Below are positions 40,433-50,200 of a stretch of DNA of 64,000 bases, piece after piece. The translations under genes were made by a program, and so were the position numbers. The DNA lies in the NCBI RefSeq assembly GCF_900184265.1, contig NZ_FXXA01000002.1, forward strand, positions 310,001-374,000, read 5' to 3'. The notes beneath the pieces are model-generated. The model did no database searches and was not told the origin of the DNA. It worked only from the letters and a program-made list of their open reading frames with translations. The number at the start of each line of letters is the position of its first letter. Position 1 is the stretch's first letter. Origin of the DNA: Eggerthella timonensis. Its GTDB lineage: Bacteria > Actinomycetota > Coriobacteriia > Coriobacteriales > Eggerthellaceae.

Positions 40433-41965
40433 ATGCGCTCAACAGGAACGATGCAAGCTCACCACATCCAGCCAGGACGCCACATGAAACACGCTGCACC
40501 CACTGACCCGACGCCCGGGCACGCCAACCTTCCCGACCAACCCGCCCGTCGACGCCTTTCCGCACCGAAAATCATCGGCATCGCGATCGGCTCCCTCGTC
40601 GGCTTGCTGCTGATCGCCTACGTTGCCGGCGGCATCTACTTCTCCGGGCGCTTCATGCCCAACACCACGCTGGGCAAGCACGACGTGTCGCTGCAAACGG
40701 CCGCCGAGGTGCAAGCTACGCTCGACGACGCCCTGAGCGACTACGCCGTGACGGTGACGGGGCAGGGCTTCTCGCTGAAGCTCTCCGCGCAAGACGCCGG
40801 CGTCTCGTTCGACAGCGAAGCCATCACGGCAGCCGCGCTCGGCAACACGAACCCCTGGCTGTGGCCGCTCGAGGTCGCGCGCTCGCACGACGAGACCGAC
40901 AGCCTCACGGCATCTTCCAAAGGCGGCAGTCTCGGAGCTGTCGTACGCGCTGCCGTCGACGAGTTCAACGCCACGGCCACGCCGCCGACCGACGCCGTCG
41001 TCGCCTTCGACGAGCAGAAGGACGCCTTCGCCGTGCAACCCGAGTCGACCGGCACCGCGCTCGACGCGGACGCGGTGACCAAAGCCATCGGCGGGGCCAT
41101 CGCCTCGGTGCAGCCCACCGTGAAGCTGACGGCGGACGAACTCCAGCAGCCGGCCGTGCCCGCCACGGATCCCAAGTTGCAAGCGGCTGCCGAAGCGGCG
41201 AACCAGCTGATCAAAGCCAACATGCAGCTCATGATGGGAGGCGACGTGGCCGCCGAGGTCAACCCCGCCCTCGTCTCTACGTGGATCAGCTTCGACGAGA
41301 ACCTCGCGCCCTCGCTCGACGAGGAAGCGCTCGTCGCTTGGGCGAAGGAGCTGGAAGCAGCCTGCGACACCGTGGGAACCGAGCGCACCTACACGCGCCC
41401 CGACGGCAAAGTGATCACGGTCGCCGGCGGCCCGTACGGCTGGCTGACCGACGGCGACGCGCTCGTCAGCCTTGTGAAGGAAGGCGTGGCGAACGGCACC
41501 GTGGGCGCCGTCGACATCCCCTGCCAAACTACCGGCACGGCTTACAACGGCGCAGGCGCGCAGGATTGGTCGGCGCGCTACTGCGACATCGACCTGTCGG
41601 AGCAGTACGTGCGCTTCTACGACGAAACCGGCGCGCTCATCTGGGAAGCACCGTGCGTCAGCGGCACGCCGAACGGTGCGCACAACACCCCGACGGGCGT
41701 CTTCTGGCTCAATCAGAAGGCCAGCCCCTCGGTGCTCAAGGGCACGAACCTCGACGGCTCGAAGTACGAGTCCACGGTACGCTACTGGATGCCTTTCGTC
41801 GGCAACGTCATCGGCCTGCACGATGCCGACTGGCAGGCCGCGTTCGGCGGCACGCTGTACCAGCAGGGTCGCGGCAGCCACGGCTGCGTGAACCTCCCCG
41901 TCGGCTCGGCGGCCGACCTCTTCAACATCATCCAGTCCGGCGACGTCGTAGTCTGCCACTGGTAG
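40433..41965 (+). CDS. L,D-transpeptidase (YkuD) with peptidoglycan-binding domain
   Basis: A 510-residue protein that would form 3-3 peptidoglycan cross-links or attach proteins. One helix (about 45-65) anchors it; an extracellular PG_binding_4-like helical region follows, then the YkuD domain with the catalytic motif RGSHGCVNLP near the C-terminus and the upstream His in GLHDADW. The start is uncertain: TAGAAT lies 5 nt before the ATG at 40433 (leaderless), but ATGs at 40451 and 40484 follow AGGAACG and AGGACGCC and are in frame. The extra residues would be a cytoplasmic tail either way. Confidence 0.9.
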   Translation: MRSTGTMQAHHIQPGRHMKHAAPTDPTPGHANLPDQPARRRLSAPKIIGIAIGSLVGLLLIAYVAGGIYFSGRFMPNTTLGKHDVSLQTAAEVQATLDDALSDYAVTVTGQGFSLKLSAQDAGVSFDSEAITAAALGNTNPWLWPLEVARSHDETDSLTASSKGGSLGAVVRAAVDEFNATATPPTDAVVAFDEQKDAFAVQPESTGTALDADAVTKAIGGAIASVQPTVKLTADELQQPAVPATDPKLQAAAEAANQLIKANMQLMMGGDVAAEVNPALVSTWISFDENLAPSLDEEALVAWAKELEAACDTVGTERTYTRPDGKVITVAGGPYGWLTDGDALVSLVKEGVANGTVGAVDIPCQTTGTAYNGAGAQDWSARYCDIDLSEQYVRFYDETGALIWEAPCVSGTPNGAHNTPTGVFWLNQKASPSVLKGTNLDGSKYESTVRYWMPFVGNVIGLHDADWQAAFGGTLYQQGRGSHGCVNLPVGSAADLFNIIQSGDVVVCHW

Positions 41966-41980
41966 AAAGCCCCGGCCAGC

Positions 41981-42012
41981 CGACGAGGGAGGGATGCTCC
42001 CTCGTCGTTCTG
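41981..42012 (+). terminator. Stem-loop terminator after the L,D-transpeptidase
   Basis: CGACGAGGGAG pairs with CTCCCTCGTCG (11 bp, 5-nt loop), 15 nt after the stop, followed by TTCTG. The T-run is short. Confidence 0.7.
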
Positions 42013-42142
42013 ACTGGATGGAAGTCGGAATCAAAGGGCCCAACTCGGTGGCGATCGAAAGCGCCACAGTACTACCACGGCCGTCGCCGCCCGCGATCCG
42101 GAAAGCTCTCTCGCGCGCTGAATGTCGGAAACGACGGCACTT

Positions 42143-42307
42143 CTGCAAGTTTTTCGACTTTGTGGCACGCCCGGCGAAGCTTGACCAGGGGTTTTCCTTT
42201 TGCCGCTTCGACATATTTCGTTACCCCCTGTTGCCGTACCCCCAAAACACCTGATGAGAACCATCGACCCGATGAACCGGCTTGCCACAAAGTCGAAAAA
42301 CTTGCAG
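42143..42307. repeat. 165-bp inverted-repeat element, TTTTTCGACTTTGTGGCA family (copy A)
   Basis: The 25-bp arms at 42143-42167 and 42283-42307 are perfect complements containing GTTTTTCGACTTTGTGGCA. The core GACCAGGGGTTTTC is at 42183-42196, and AAAACACCTGATG lies near the right arm. Noncoding. Sister copies are at 54256, 55530 and 60169. Confidence 0.88.
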
Positions 42308-42340
42308 AACCGGCCCGAAAACCGGCGCGGCCGATCGCCC

Positions 42341-42396
42341 CGGAACAAAAACACAGCCCCAGCCTACCGGAGGAGGGGGTTCCGGTAGGCTGGGGC
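42341..42396 (-). terminator. Intrinsic terminator of the Fe-S/NapGH-like operon
   Basis: A 16-bp perfect stem (42356-42371 with 42381-42396) with a 9-nt loop, followed on the minus strand by TGTGTTTTTGTTCC. It lies 40 nt after the polyferredoxin stop. Confidence 0.92.
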
Positions 42397-42436
42397 CGGG
42401 GCACAGCGCTCCTGAGCGAAGAGGATGACGGAGCGC

Positions 42437-43654
42437 TTACCTTTCGAAAATGTCTGATCCTTGCATGCGAAGGCGCATGGTGTCCACCATCTGCTGGGCG
42501 GTGCCCAACTCCACCGGCCGCGGCGTCATGACGTAGTGGTGCACGCGCCCGTCCAGCAGGTACTCCGCGCGAACGTCGTCGAGCAGCTGAATGGCATCTT
42601 CGGGACACACGTCGCGACAGCTTCCGCACTTCACGCAGTCGCTCGGTACGTGGTCGACGCCCATAGTGCCGTCATCGCAGTCGAACTTGCGGATGGCCCC
42701 CGTCGGACAGAACGTCGCGCACATGCGGCACGACGAGCACGCGCGCCCGTCGATCACCACGCAGCCCCACAACCGGGTCGCGACGCTCGGCCGCACGGGG
42801 GCTCCAAGCTGCGCCAGATTCCCAAGCAGCGCCTCGCGGCGGTCGGGAACGAAATGGGGCAGCGTGCCGTCCTTCATGACGCGCGGAAGCGCAACGGAGC
42901 CCGCAGCCGCAGGATCGACCGCAGCCGCAGGACCGGGCGCAGCCGCAGCCGCAGGATCGACCGGCACCGCCCCCACGCGCTCGCTGCCCCGACGTTCGGC
43001 GAAGTACGCTGCGACCGCGGCCGCCGCCTCGTCGGCTGCGACCCCCTCGGCGCACGCGCTTGCGGGCACGCCCTCCACCACCTCGACCTGCGCGTCGCTG
43101 CCCCAAGCTTCAAGCAGGGAGTTCGACGTATCCGCCACCAGGCGCGCCGTCGCCGCGCCATGCCGCTGCTCGCAGCGCGAGCAGTCGCCGCACGCCAACC
43201 GCACGCGCTGCACGCCGGCAGCCGCCAGCCCGGTGACCAGCGACTCCTCCACACGCCCCAAGCACACCACCTGCGCAGCGCGTCCTTCGTCGAGCAAGGC
43301 GCCGGCCGCCCGGCACAGCTGCACGCACGCCACCACCGCCTCATCGCCAACCCGAGCGCTCAGGCACGCCTGCATCAGCTGCGCGTCGCTGGGATTGCGC
43401 GCCTCCAGTGCGCACGTGGGACACACGGTCGCGCACGTGCCGCAGCCCACGCACTTCGACGCGTCGACCGCCAACTCCCCGTCAACCAGCGCGAAGCAGC
43501 CCGACGTGCAGGCGTCGGCGCACTTCAAACACGCGACGTTGCGATTGCGCACCTTCGCGCACCGCTCCTGATGCACGATGATCGCCTCGCTCGCAACGCC
43601 GTCGAACACGCCGACGACGCTCCGCGCTCCCCGGGAGCGCCCGCTCTCGCTCAC
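42437..43654 (-). CDS. Multi-cluster 4Fe-4S polyferredoxin
   Basis: A 405-residue cytoplasmic electron carrier. N-terminal Cys motifs include CLKCADACTSGC and CVGCGTCATVCPTC; a central part has CGDCSRC; C-terminal clusters are CSSCRMCATFCP and CVKCGSCRDVCP. Between them an Ala/Pro stretch (about 230-255) comes from a short DNA repeat (CCGCAGCCGCAGGATCGAC) and is probably a flexible linker. No signal peptide. It overlaps the NapH-like gene stop by 4 nt and ends the operon. It probably passes electrons between cytoplasmic donors and the membrane NapGH-like module. Confidence 0.88.
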   Translation of the reverse strand: MSESGRSRGARSVVGVFDGVASEAIIVHQERCAKVRNRNVACLKCADACTSGCFALVDGELAVDASKCVGCGTCATVCPTCALEARNPSDAQLMQACLSARVGDEAVVACVQLCRAAGALLDEGRAAQVVCLGRVEESLVTGLAAAGVQRVRLACGDCSRCEQRHGAATARLVADTSNSLLEAWGSDAQVEVVEGVPASACAEGVAADEAAAAVAAYFAERRGSERVGAVPVDPAAAAAPGPAAAVDPAAAGSVALPRVMKDGTLPHFVPDRREALLGNLAQLGAPVRPSVATRLWGCVVIDGRACSSCRMCATFCPTGAIRKFDCDDGTMGVDHVPSDCVKCGSCRDVCPEDAIQLLDDVRAEYLLDGRVHHYVMTPRPVELGTAQQMVDTMRLRMQGSDIFER

Positions 43655-44610
43655 GGCTCCACCCGTTCCTCATCGACTTCCGCCAACGTCACCGTGCCAA
43701 CCGCCGCCCCCTCGCTTCGCTTCACCACGAACGGCATGCTGACCGCCTTCGCCGGACATGCGTCCACGCAGGCGCGGCATCGGGTGCAGTCAGCCAACGT
43801 GCGCTCGCCGAAATCGGGATGCCGCAGGTTGATGTCGGCCTCGCACGCCATGGCGCACGCGCTGCACGCGACGCCGCTCGCCGTCTCCAGGCATTTCGAC
43901 TCGTCGATCACCGGTCGCCACGTCTTGCTGAAACGCGACGCGAGGTTCATGAGGCCCGCCATAGGGCAGAACCGCGTGCACCACTTGCGCAAAAACACGA
44001 TCTCCACCACCAGCAGCAGCGGGATGAGCACCACCGACCACGTCATGTCGCCCGCAGCGAACAGGCGCCACACCACCAGCACGGTGGCGAACGTCAACCC
44101 GATGGGACACACGAGGCAGAACACCGGGAAGCCGAAGACGGCGGTGGACAGCAGCGCGCCGCCCAGCACGCAGTGGCGCGAGTCCAGCTTCGTGCGCTTC
44201 TCCTTGCACGACGGGCAACTGGCACAGTCGTGCCCGCTCGAACAACCCAGCTCGCTCTTCGCGATGCCCAGCATCTCCGAGCGTTTCTCCTGCTCGATCG
44301 CCTTGCGCTTCTTCGGCGAGCGGAAGAACCCGCGCACCCGGTCGAGCAGCGGCACGGGACATATCCACCCGCAGAATGCACGTCCCGCCACCAACACGAG
44401 CGCGGCCATGATGACGATCGACACCACCGCGCGCGGCACGACCGTCTTCGTGGCGATCATGGTGGCCAGCGCCCCCAGTGGGCACAGCGCCGAGAACGTC
44501 TCCCAGCCGAAGCCCGAAAGCGTACCCATGCTCACGCCGGCGATCAGGCCTATCGACAGCACGGCGAATACCGCAGCCGCCACGATGGTGCGAAGCTTCT
44601 TCGAGTTCAT
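43651..44610 (-). CDS. NapH-like membrane ferredoxin
   Basis: A 319-residue protein with about five helices and NapH hallmarks: two CxxxCP motifs next to the membrane (CGWICPVPLLDRVRG and CTRFCPMAGL) and two 4Fe-4S clusters at the C-terminus (CSACAMACE and CTRCRACVDACP). A Cys-rich loop CSSGHDCASCPSC is an extra feature. Such proteins oxidise menaquinol and hand electrons to a NapG partner. The start at 44610 (MNSKKLRT) is chosen over an upstream frame of Ser/Arg. It follows the NapG-like gene by 10 nt and overlaps the polyferredoxin gene. Confidence 0.9.
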   Translation of the reverse strand: MNSKKLRTIVAAAVFAVLSIGLIAGVSMGTLSGFGWETFSALCPLGALATMIATKTVVPRAVVSIVIMAALVLVAGRAFCGWICPVPLLDRVRGFFRSPKKRKAIEQEKRSEMLGIAKSELGCSSGHDCASCPSCKEKRTKLDSRHCVLGGALLSTAVFGFPVFCLVCPIGLTFATVLVVWRLFAAGDMTWSVVLIPLLLVVEIVFLRKWCTRFCPMAGLMNLASRFSKTWRPVIDESKCLETASGVACSACAMACEADINLRHPDFGERTLADCTRCRACVDACPAKAVSMPFVVKRSEGAAVGTVTLAEVDEERVEP

Positions 44611-44620
44611 GGCACGCCCC

Positions 44621-45286
44621 CTATTCCGCCGACTCGATCGGCTTGACGACGATGGCGCGCTCTTGCGCACCCGACACGATCGATCCGGCTTTCAGCGACA
44701 CGCACACGCTCTCGCACGCGCCGCACCCGTTGCACTTGTCGGCCAGTACGGACACGTGCGGATTGGCACCGGCCCCCGTCAGCTCGATGGCCTCGTACGG
44801 GCACGCATCGTAGCAGTAGCGGCAACCCGTATCGCGAAACGCAAGGCACTGCGACTCGTCGATCACGGCCAAGCCCAGCAGCGTGTTCTCCGCCGTCGCC
44901 CCCGCCGGCAACCGCAAGGCCTCGGTGGGGCACACCTTCACGCACAAAGGCTCGCCGCCGTTTTCGTCGGCGCAGTAATCGCAGAAGCTCGCATCGAAGT
45001 CCAAGGCGGGCGAGCGCATGCCCAAGAGCCCGTCCTCGATGTGCGCGGGCACGATCACGCCGCGCGGGCACGCTTCATAGCATTTCTCGCAGCGGATGCA
45101 CGCCGATACGAGGCGCGCCTCGTCCTGCCCTCCCGGCGGACGACACAGCGGGTTGTGCCCCGCATAGCGCAGCGCGCCCAAACCCAACAACGCCGCCGTG
45201 CTGCCCGCGCCGATGAACAACGTGCGCCGCGAGACGCTCATCGGGCCCTTTGCCCGTTTCCTCGAACCCTCGTCCTCTTCGCTCAT
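44621..45286 (-). CDS. NapG-like Tat-exported ferredoxin
   Basis: A 221-residue protein with four 4Fe-4S clusters (CIRCEKCYEACP, CDYC...CVKVCP, CRYCYDACP, CNGCGACESVC). A twin-arginine signal (SVSRRTLFIGAG) near residues 16-27 predicts export to the outer face of the membrane, where it would take electrons from the NapH-like protein. The start at 45286 is set by GAGGAGGAGAC; an ATG at 45241 is weaker. It lies upstream of NapH-like and downstream, after a 425-nt gap, of the Moco reductase genes, which may use it as donor. Confidence 0.9.
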   Translation of the reverse strand: MSEEDEGSRKRAKGPMSVSRRTLFIGAGSTAALLGLGALRYAGHNPLCRPPGGQDEARLVSACIRCEKCYEACPRGVIVPAHIEDGLLGMRSPALDFDASFCDYCADENGGEPLCVKVCPTEALRLPAGATAENTLLGLAVIDESQCLAFRDTGCRYCYDACPYEAIELTGAGANPHVSVLADKCNGCGACESVCVSLKAGSIVSGAQERAIVVKPIESAE

Positions 45287-45710
45287 GTCTCCTCCTCGAA
45301 CCACCAGTCCTGGAACCGGTCCTTATCAGTCAGCGAGGTTTGCTGTGGCGCCTCATATCGAGGCGTCGCACGGCCGGGCGCGCTTCGCACGTGGCGAACA
45401 AGCCTGTTGCTTATTCAGTGTCCGACCATGCGCCCGAGCGGGCACGTTCTGCGCATTCATCGCGCAGAGCGAAGCGCCGAGATGGGGCGCCACAACAAAC
45501 CGCAGCGTCGGCGGCGCCCGCCGTTCGTCAGAACGGCGGATCGCCGAGACGGGGCTTCCCTGCCTTGCGAGAAGCGGGGCTGTGCCATTCGAGAAGCCCC
45601 GTCCATCACGCCCGTTCAAAAGCATCGGCCGCGTTGGAAGACGCAACCGAGCGGAACGCTCGGACCAAAGTCGACCAGAACCTCGGCCCGAGCGCGCCCT
45701 TCCGCCGTTC
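45287..45710. other. Intergenic gap in the respiratory cluster with palindromes
   Basis: No gene. It holds the inverted-repeat element 45338-45500, a tetraloop hairpin CGCCGTTC-GTCA-GAACGGCG (45529-45548), and a longer GACGGGGCTTC/GAAGCCCCGTC repeat (about 45550-45605). These probably separate or attenuate the Moco operon from the NapG/NapH-like operon. Confidence 0.65.
45338..45500. repeat. 163-bp inverted-repeat element (distinct arms)
   Basis: The arms at about 45338-45356 and 45482-45500 share GTTTGNTGTGGCGCC with two mismatches over about 18 bp. The length matches the TTTTTCGACTTTGTGGCA-family elements although the arms differ. No clear GACCTGGGG core was found. Confidence 0.6.
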
Positions 45711-46610
45711 CTAATACAGAGCGAAGATGCTGATGGCCACCACGTACAGGATCACGCGCCAGCACAATCCGCCCACCACGACGCACGCCAAGGCGGCGCC
45801 CGCGTACGCGGCCAGCTTCTTGCCGGTTTCGACCTTCTTCGCCAGCCACGTCAGCACGAGCGGCACCACAAGGCCGACCGCCACCACGCCCAGCCAGAAC
45901 GTCAGCGCCTGGCTGCCGGCGAAGATGCCGCCCACGATGGACGCACGGTCCACCATGGCCACGTCGGGCAACGTCGGATCGAAGTAGTACTGGATGTCGG
46001 CCGAGTACAGCCCGGCCGAGCCGTTGATGACGAACGCGTACGCGAACACGGCGATCAGCTGCAGCGCACCGCCCACCAGCGCCATCTTCACGCCGAGGTC
46101 CTTCGCGCTGTCGTCGTTCGTCAGGCCGGCGATCACGAGCGCCGTCAAGCCGCCCATGAACACGGTATTCGCCAGGTAGTACAGGGGAAGCAACGGCGTG
46201 TTCCACGACGGCAGCGACGCCATGAGGTAGCTCATGCCCGTCACCACCGGCAACGCCAGGCCCACGACGATGGCCAGGACGCCGCACCACTTCGGCGCCA
46301 TGCCGTCCTCGGCGCGGCGCATCATGAGGAAGTACAGCACCAGCACCACCGCGAACACGATGCAACCGATGAACTCCAACGTGATGCCCGACGTGATGTG
46401 ACCGAAGCCGTTGAAGATGCGCTCCCAATGCTGGAGGTGCATGAACACCGACAGTCCGCCCACCACAAGCGCCACAAGCGCGGTGATCAGCGATGCCAAC
46501 TGCATCTTCTTGCCCTTGCCCATGACGTTCAGCAGGCCTTGCGCGCCCAGCGCTCCGCCGGCGACGCACAGGAAGAAGGTGAAGAGAATGAGGGGCCATT
46601 CAGGATGCAT
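45711..46610 (-). CDS. DmsC-type membrane anchor of molybdoenzyme
   Basis: A 299-residue protein with eight helices and the DmsC-family opening (HPEWPLILFTFFLCVAGGALG). Helices contain His in FMHLQHWERIF, a candidate menaquinol site. It anchors the catalytic and Fe-S subunits to the membrane and passes quinol electrons to them. It begins 3 nt after the Fe-S subunit stop, in the order catalytic, Fe-S, anchor, as in dms operons. An approximately 425-nt repeat-rich gap follows. Confidence 0.9.
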   Translation of the reverse strand: MHPEWPLILFTFFLCVAGGALGAQGLLNVMGKGKKMQLASLITALVALVVGGLSVFMHLQHWERIFNGFGHITSGITLEFIGCIVFAVVLVLYFLMMRRAEDGMAPKWCGVLAIVVGLALPVVTGMSYLMASLPSWNTPLLPLYYLANTVFMGGLTALVIAGLTNDDSAKDLGVKMALVGGALQLIAVFAYAFVINGSAGLYSADIQYYFDPTLPDVAMVDRASIVGGIFAGSQALTFWLGVVAVGLVVPLVLTWLAKKVETGKKLAAYAGAALACVVVGGLCWRVILYVVAISIFALY

Positions 46611-46613
46611 AGT

Positions 46614-47273
46614 CTACTCCCTCCACTTTCGGCCCTCGCGCATGAGGTACATGAGCTTCGGCTCGTTGCCCGCATCCGCAAGATGATGGATATCGTTTTC
46701 GGTGTACGGCTCGACGTAATCCTTCAGCTTCACGCGCGTCTGGGTCATCTCCTCGTACTGGCAGCCGGGGCTGTCGGGGTGCGCCGGTCCCTCGAAGTTG
46801 TCGACGCCCTGATCGAGGTCGCCGAAGAACCGCGCGCGGGCGCCGCACTGGGCCACGCACTGGGGAAGCTCGCCCTGCGAGATGCGCTGCTCGCACAGCG
46901 TGCACTTCTCCACGACGCGCTCCTCCTGGTTGAGGTAGCGCACGCCGTACGGGCACGCCATCGCGCAGAACTGGCAGCCGATGCACTTCGACTTGTCGAT
47001 TTGCACCGTGCCGTCGTCGCGGATGTGGGACGCTTCCGTGGGGCACACCTTCACGCATTCGGGGTTCTCGCAGTGCTGGCACTGGACGGGAAGGAAGTAC
47101 ATCTCGACGTCCGGGAACGTGCCCGAGCCGCCCTCGATGGGATGCGGGCCGACGCGCAGCGTCTTGATCCAGAACGATCCCACGTCGACGCCGTTGATGG
47201 CCTTGCACGCAACCGTGCACGCAAGGCAGCCGGTGCAACGGTTCAAGTCGGTAATGATCGCGTAGTTTGCCAT
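46614..47273 (-). CDS. DmsB-like four-cluster ferredoxin subunit
   Basis: A 219-residue electron-transfer subunit with four 4Fe-4S clusters (CTGCLACTVAC, CQHCENPECVKVCP, CIGCQFCAMACP, CTLCEQR...CVAQC). It lacks a signal peptide, so it would be exported with the Tat-tagged catalytic subunit. It carries electrons between the DmsC-type anchor and the Moco subunit. GGAGGTTCACC precedes the ATG. The gap to the catalytic gene is 18 nt. Confidence 0.94.
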   Translation of the reverse strand: MANYAIITDLNRCTGCLACTVACKAINGVDVGSFWIKTLRVGPHPIEGGSGTFPDVEMYFLPVQCQHCENPECVKVCPTEASHIRDDGTVQIDKSKCIGCQFCAMACPYGVRYLNQEERVVEKCTLCEQRISQGELPQCVAQCGARARFFGDLDQGVDNFEGPAHPDSPGCQYEEMTQTRVKLKDYVEPYTENDIHHLADAGNEPKLMYLMREGRKWRE

Positions 47274-47291
47274 GTGGTGAACCTCCTTCCT

Positions 47292-50200
47292 TTACTTCGA
47301 TTTCGAATAAGCGCCCAGCGCGTCGCCGCCCACGCTGCCCACGGCAAGCTTGCCGCCGGAGAGCAGGTCGGGGCTTTGGACGCTCGGCTGGCAGCCGACC
47401 GCCGCCATGTTGGCGAACGTGAGCTCCACCTTGGAATCCTCGAGGCGCGGGTCGTTCGACAGCCATTCCTTGAGGCGCGGGTCGTTGGCGTTCGTGATGA
47501 CCGGATTGCCCTGCGGGTCGCACGGAACCGGGTTGCCGTGCGGCGAGTTCTCGGCCGTCGCGGGGTACACGAGCACCGGCACGCCGCGCAGCTGGGACGC
47601 GCCGCAAATCCAGCACTGCGCGTACTTGTCCATCGTGCAGTTGATGTTCACCAGCTCGAAGCCGTGCGAAGCGGTGTCGATCTCGGGATACCACCAAGCA
47701 TGGTTCGCGTTGACCGTGCCCTCCTTGATGCCGTAGTACAAGTCCACGACCTCGCGGATGGCGCCCCACGGGCTGCGAATCCAAATCCACTGCCCCTGCT
47801 CCAAGCCGAGGCGCGCCGCATCGTTGGGATTCATCTCCAAACGAGGGCTGGGCCACAGCTCGCGGCACCACGGCAGCTGGCGATGCTCGGAGTGGAAGTA
47901 CACCGGCTGGCGTGAGCCCGTCGTCATGATGAACGCGCTGTCGGGATGCGCCGTGAGGGCTTCCTTGTACTCCTCGACGAGATGATCGCCCTGGTAGTTG
48001 TCGTTGATGTAGGCGTCCGTCGTCTTGATCTGGTCGACCAGCGCAGCGTCGAAGTACTCGGGGTTCGACACGCGCGAGTTCTTCGGCTCCACCCAGTGGG
48101 GGAACTTGTCGATGTCGGGGATGTTCGGATCCACCACGTTTGTGCTGGCGAAGGTTGCGGCACCATCGGGAATGTACGTTTCGGCGATGGTGGACCACAC
48201 CTCCACCTTGGCGGTGGGAGTCATGAAGCCGCACTTCTCGTCGATGGCCGCGTACAGGTTGTAGCCGCCCTGCTGGCGACGGTAGCCCATCTCCCAGCGA
48301 CGGTACGTGCCCCAGCGCTCGGGGTGCCACTTGCGGCAGTCGAACCAGCCTTCTTCCTGGAATTTCGCCGCGTACTGCGGGAAGTCGGGGCCGTCGGGGA
48401 ATTCCTCGGTCTTCCACCAGTCGGTAGCGTCTTTGAGCACGCGGTACTCCTGCTCCTCGTACGTCACGTTGCCGCCCATCTGCACGAAGTCGCGGTAGTC
48501 CAGGTTGTTCCACTCGTCGTATTCCGGGTCGCGGTTGTTCCACACCACGCCCATGGCCTTGTACAGGCAGATCACGGCAACCGGATCGTAGATGCAATCG
48601 CCCATCGGCTCGACGCAACGCTGTCCGGCGCCGAAGATGCCTCCTGCTCCCTGCGACACGCGGCCCGTGTTCACCTCGAGCCAATGCAGCACGGGAATGA
48701 CGATGTCGGCGCACCCGTTGTTCGGGCACGACCACAAGTTGAAGTCCAGCCAGAAGTCCAAACGGGTAAGCGCCTCCCACGCCTCCAGCAGGTTGGATTC
48801 GTTCATGAAGTCGCCCGACATGCACACCCCGCCGTGGATCTGGTACGGCGTGTCGATGCCGTTGATGGAGTCCCAGATGGCTGCGGAGTCGGCCCAGCGG
48901 TTCCAGTAGCGCAAAAGCGGGAAGCGCTCGGCCGAGATCTGCTTCTCGTTGCTGTCGAACGACGTCTTGAGCGCAGGCCACGAGCGGCTCGGCTTGTAGG
49001 CGCCGCCCTTGCGCTCGGCGATCCAACGGGCCTCCTCGGCGGTGGGCACCTTGTTGCCGTAGCGCTCGGCCAGGGGAGATTTCTCGTCGATGAGGTACTG
49101 CACGAAGTTCTGGATCAGCGGTATCTGGTCCTCGATCGACAGGTCGCGCGGCGTGTTGCCCAGCTCCATGGTGCCCACGTCCAGGCCCCAGTCCTTCGGC
49201 TCATGGTCGGTGACCAGCATGTTGGCGCGACCGCAGCAACCGTCCACCTGGGCCTTCGACGAGCCGCGGTTGCCGGCGGGCTCGTCCGAGTTGCCGGTGA
49301 TGCACGCGATCAGCTGCAAGGCGCGGGTGTTCTGCACCGCGTGGCCCGTCTGGTCGGGAGCCAGCTGGTAGTGGATGCCGCCGTTGCCGTGCAGGGGGTT
49401 CAGGCGCGTCGTGTAGATGCGCACGCCCTCCTCGATCTTGTCGACGGGCACCTCGGTGACCTCGGACACGTACTCCAGCGTGTACTGCTCGAGGCTGTCG
49501 GAGAACGCCTCCCACACCGTTCCGGCCGAAATGGTGGAGCCGTCCTTCAGCTTGACCTCGACGCCGCCGGGGAACAGCGCCGGGTTCTTGGGCAGGCCGG
49601 CCGGGTTCGAGCGCTTCCCGCCCTCGTTTCCCTCGTCCCAGTACGCGTCGTACTGCGCATCGGCCGGATCGGCGAACTTGGACGGGTCGGGCAGCCACGC
49701 GTCGGCGATGATGGGCTTGTACGGATGCTCGATCCACGTGCCCGTCGTCGGGATCTTATGCTTCTCGCCTTCCCACTGGCATGCCTCGGAATCCCAGTAC
49801 GTGGGCTTGCCGTTGTTCTCGTCCCAGCAGATGAAGCGCTGGTAGCGGCCTTCGTAATCCCAATACTGGTTGATCCACTCCGGGTCGCAATCGGCCTCGG
49901 TCAGGATGCGGCTCTCCATGTCGACGCCGCCGTTCATCTCCATGAACCAACCTTTTTCGGTGCGGCCGCCCTCCTCGGCGTTCCACAGGAACGGGGCGTT
50001 CGTCCAGCGGCGCACGAACGCGTCGTCATAGGCCTCGTTGTCGAGGATCCACTTGAGCCAGCCCAGCGACAGGCACAGGTCGGTGCCCACGCGCAACGGG
50101 AGCCATACGTCGGCTTCCTTCCCCAGCGGCGTCATGCGCGGGTCCACGAGGATATGCTTGTAGGCGCGCTGGCTGCAATCGACCACCGTGCGGTTCGTGG

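Noticed and set aside
42461-45733. Plus-strand open frame of 1090 codons
   Set aside because: It is antisense to three Fe-S protein genes with clear Cys motifs.
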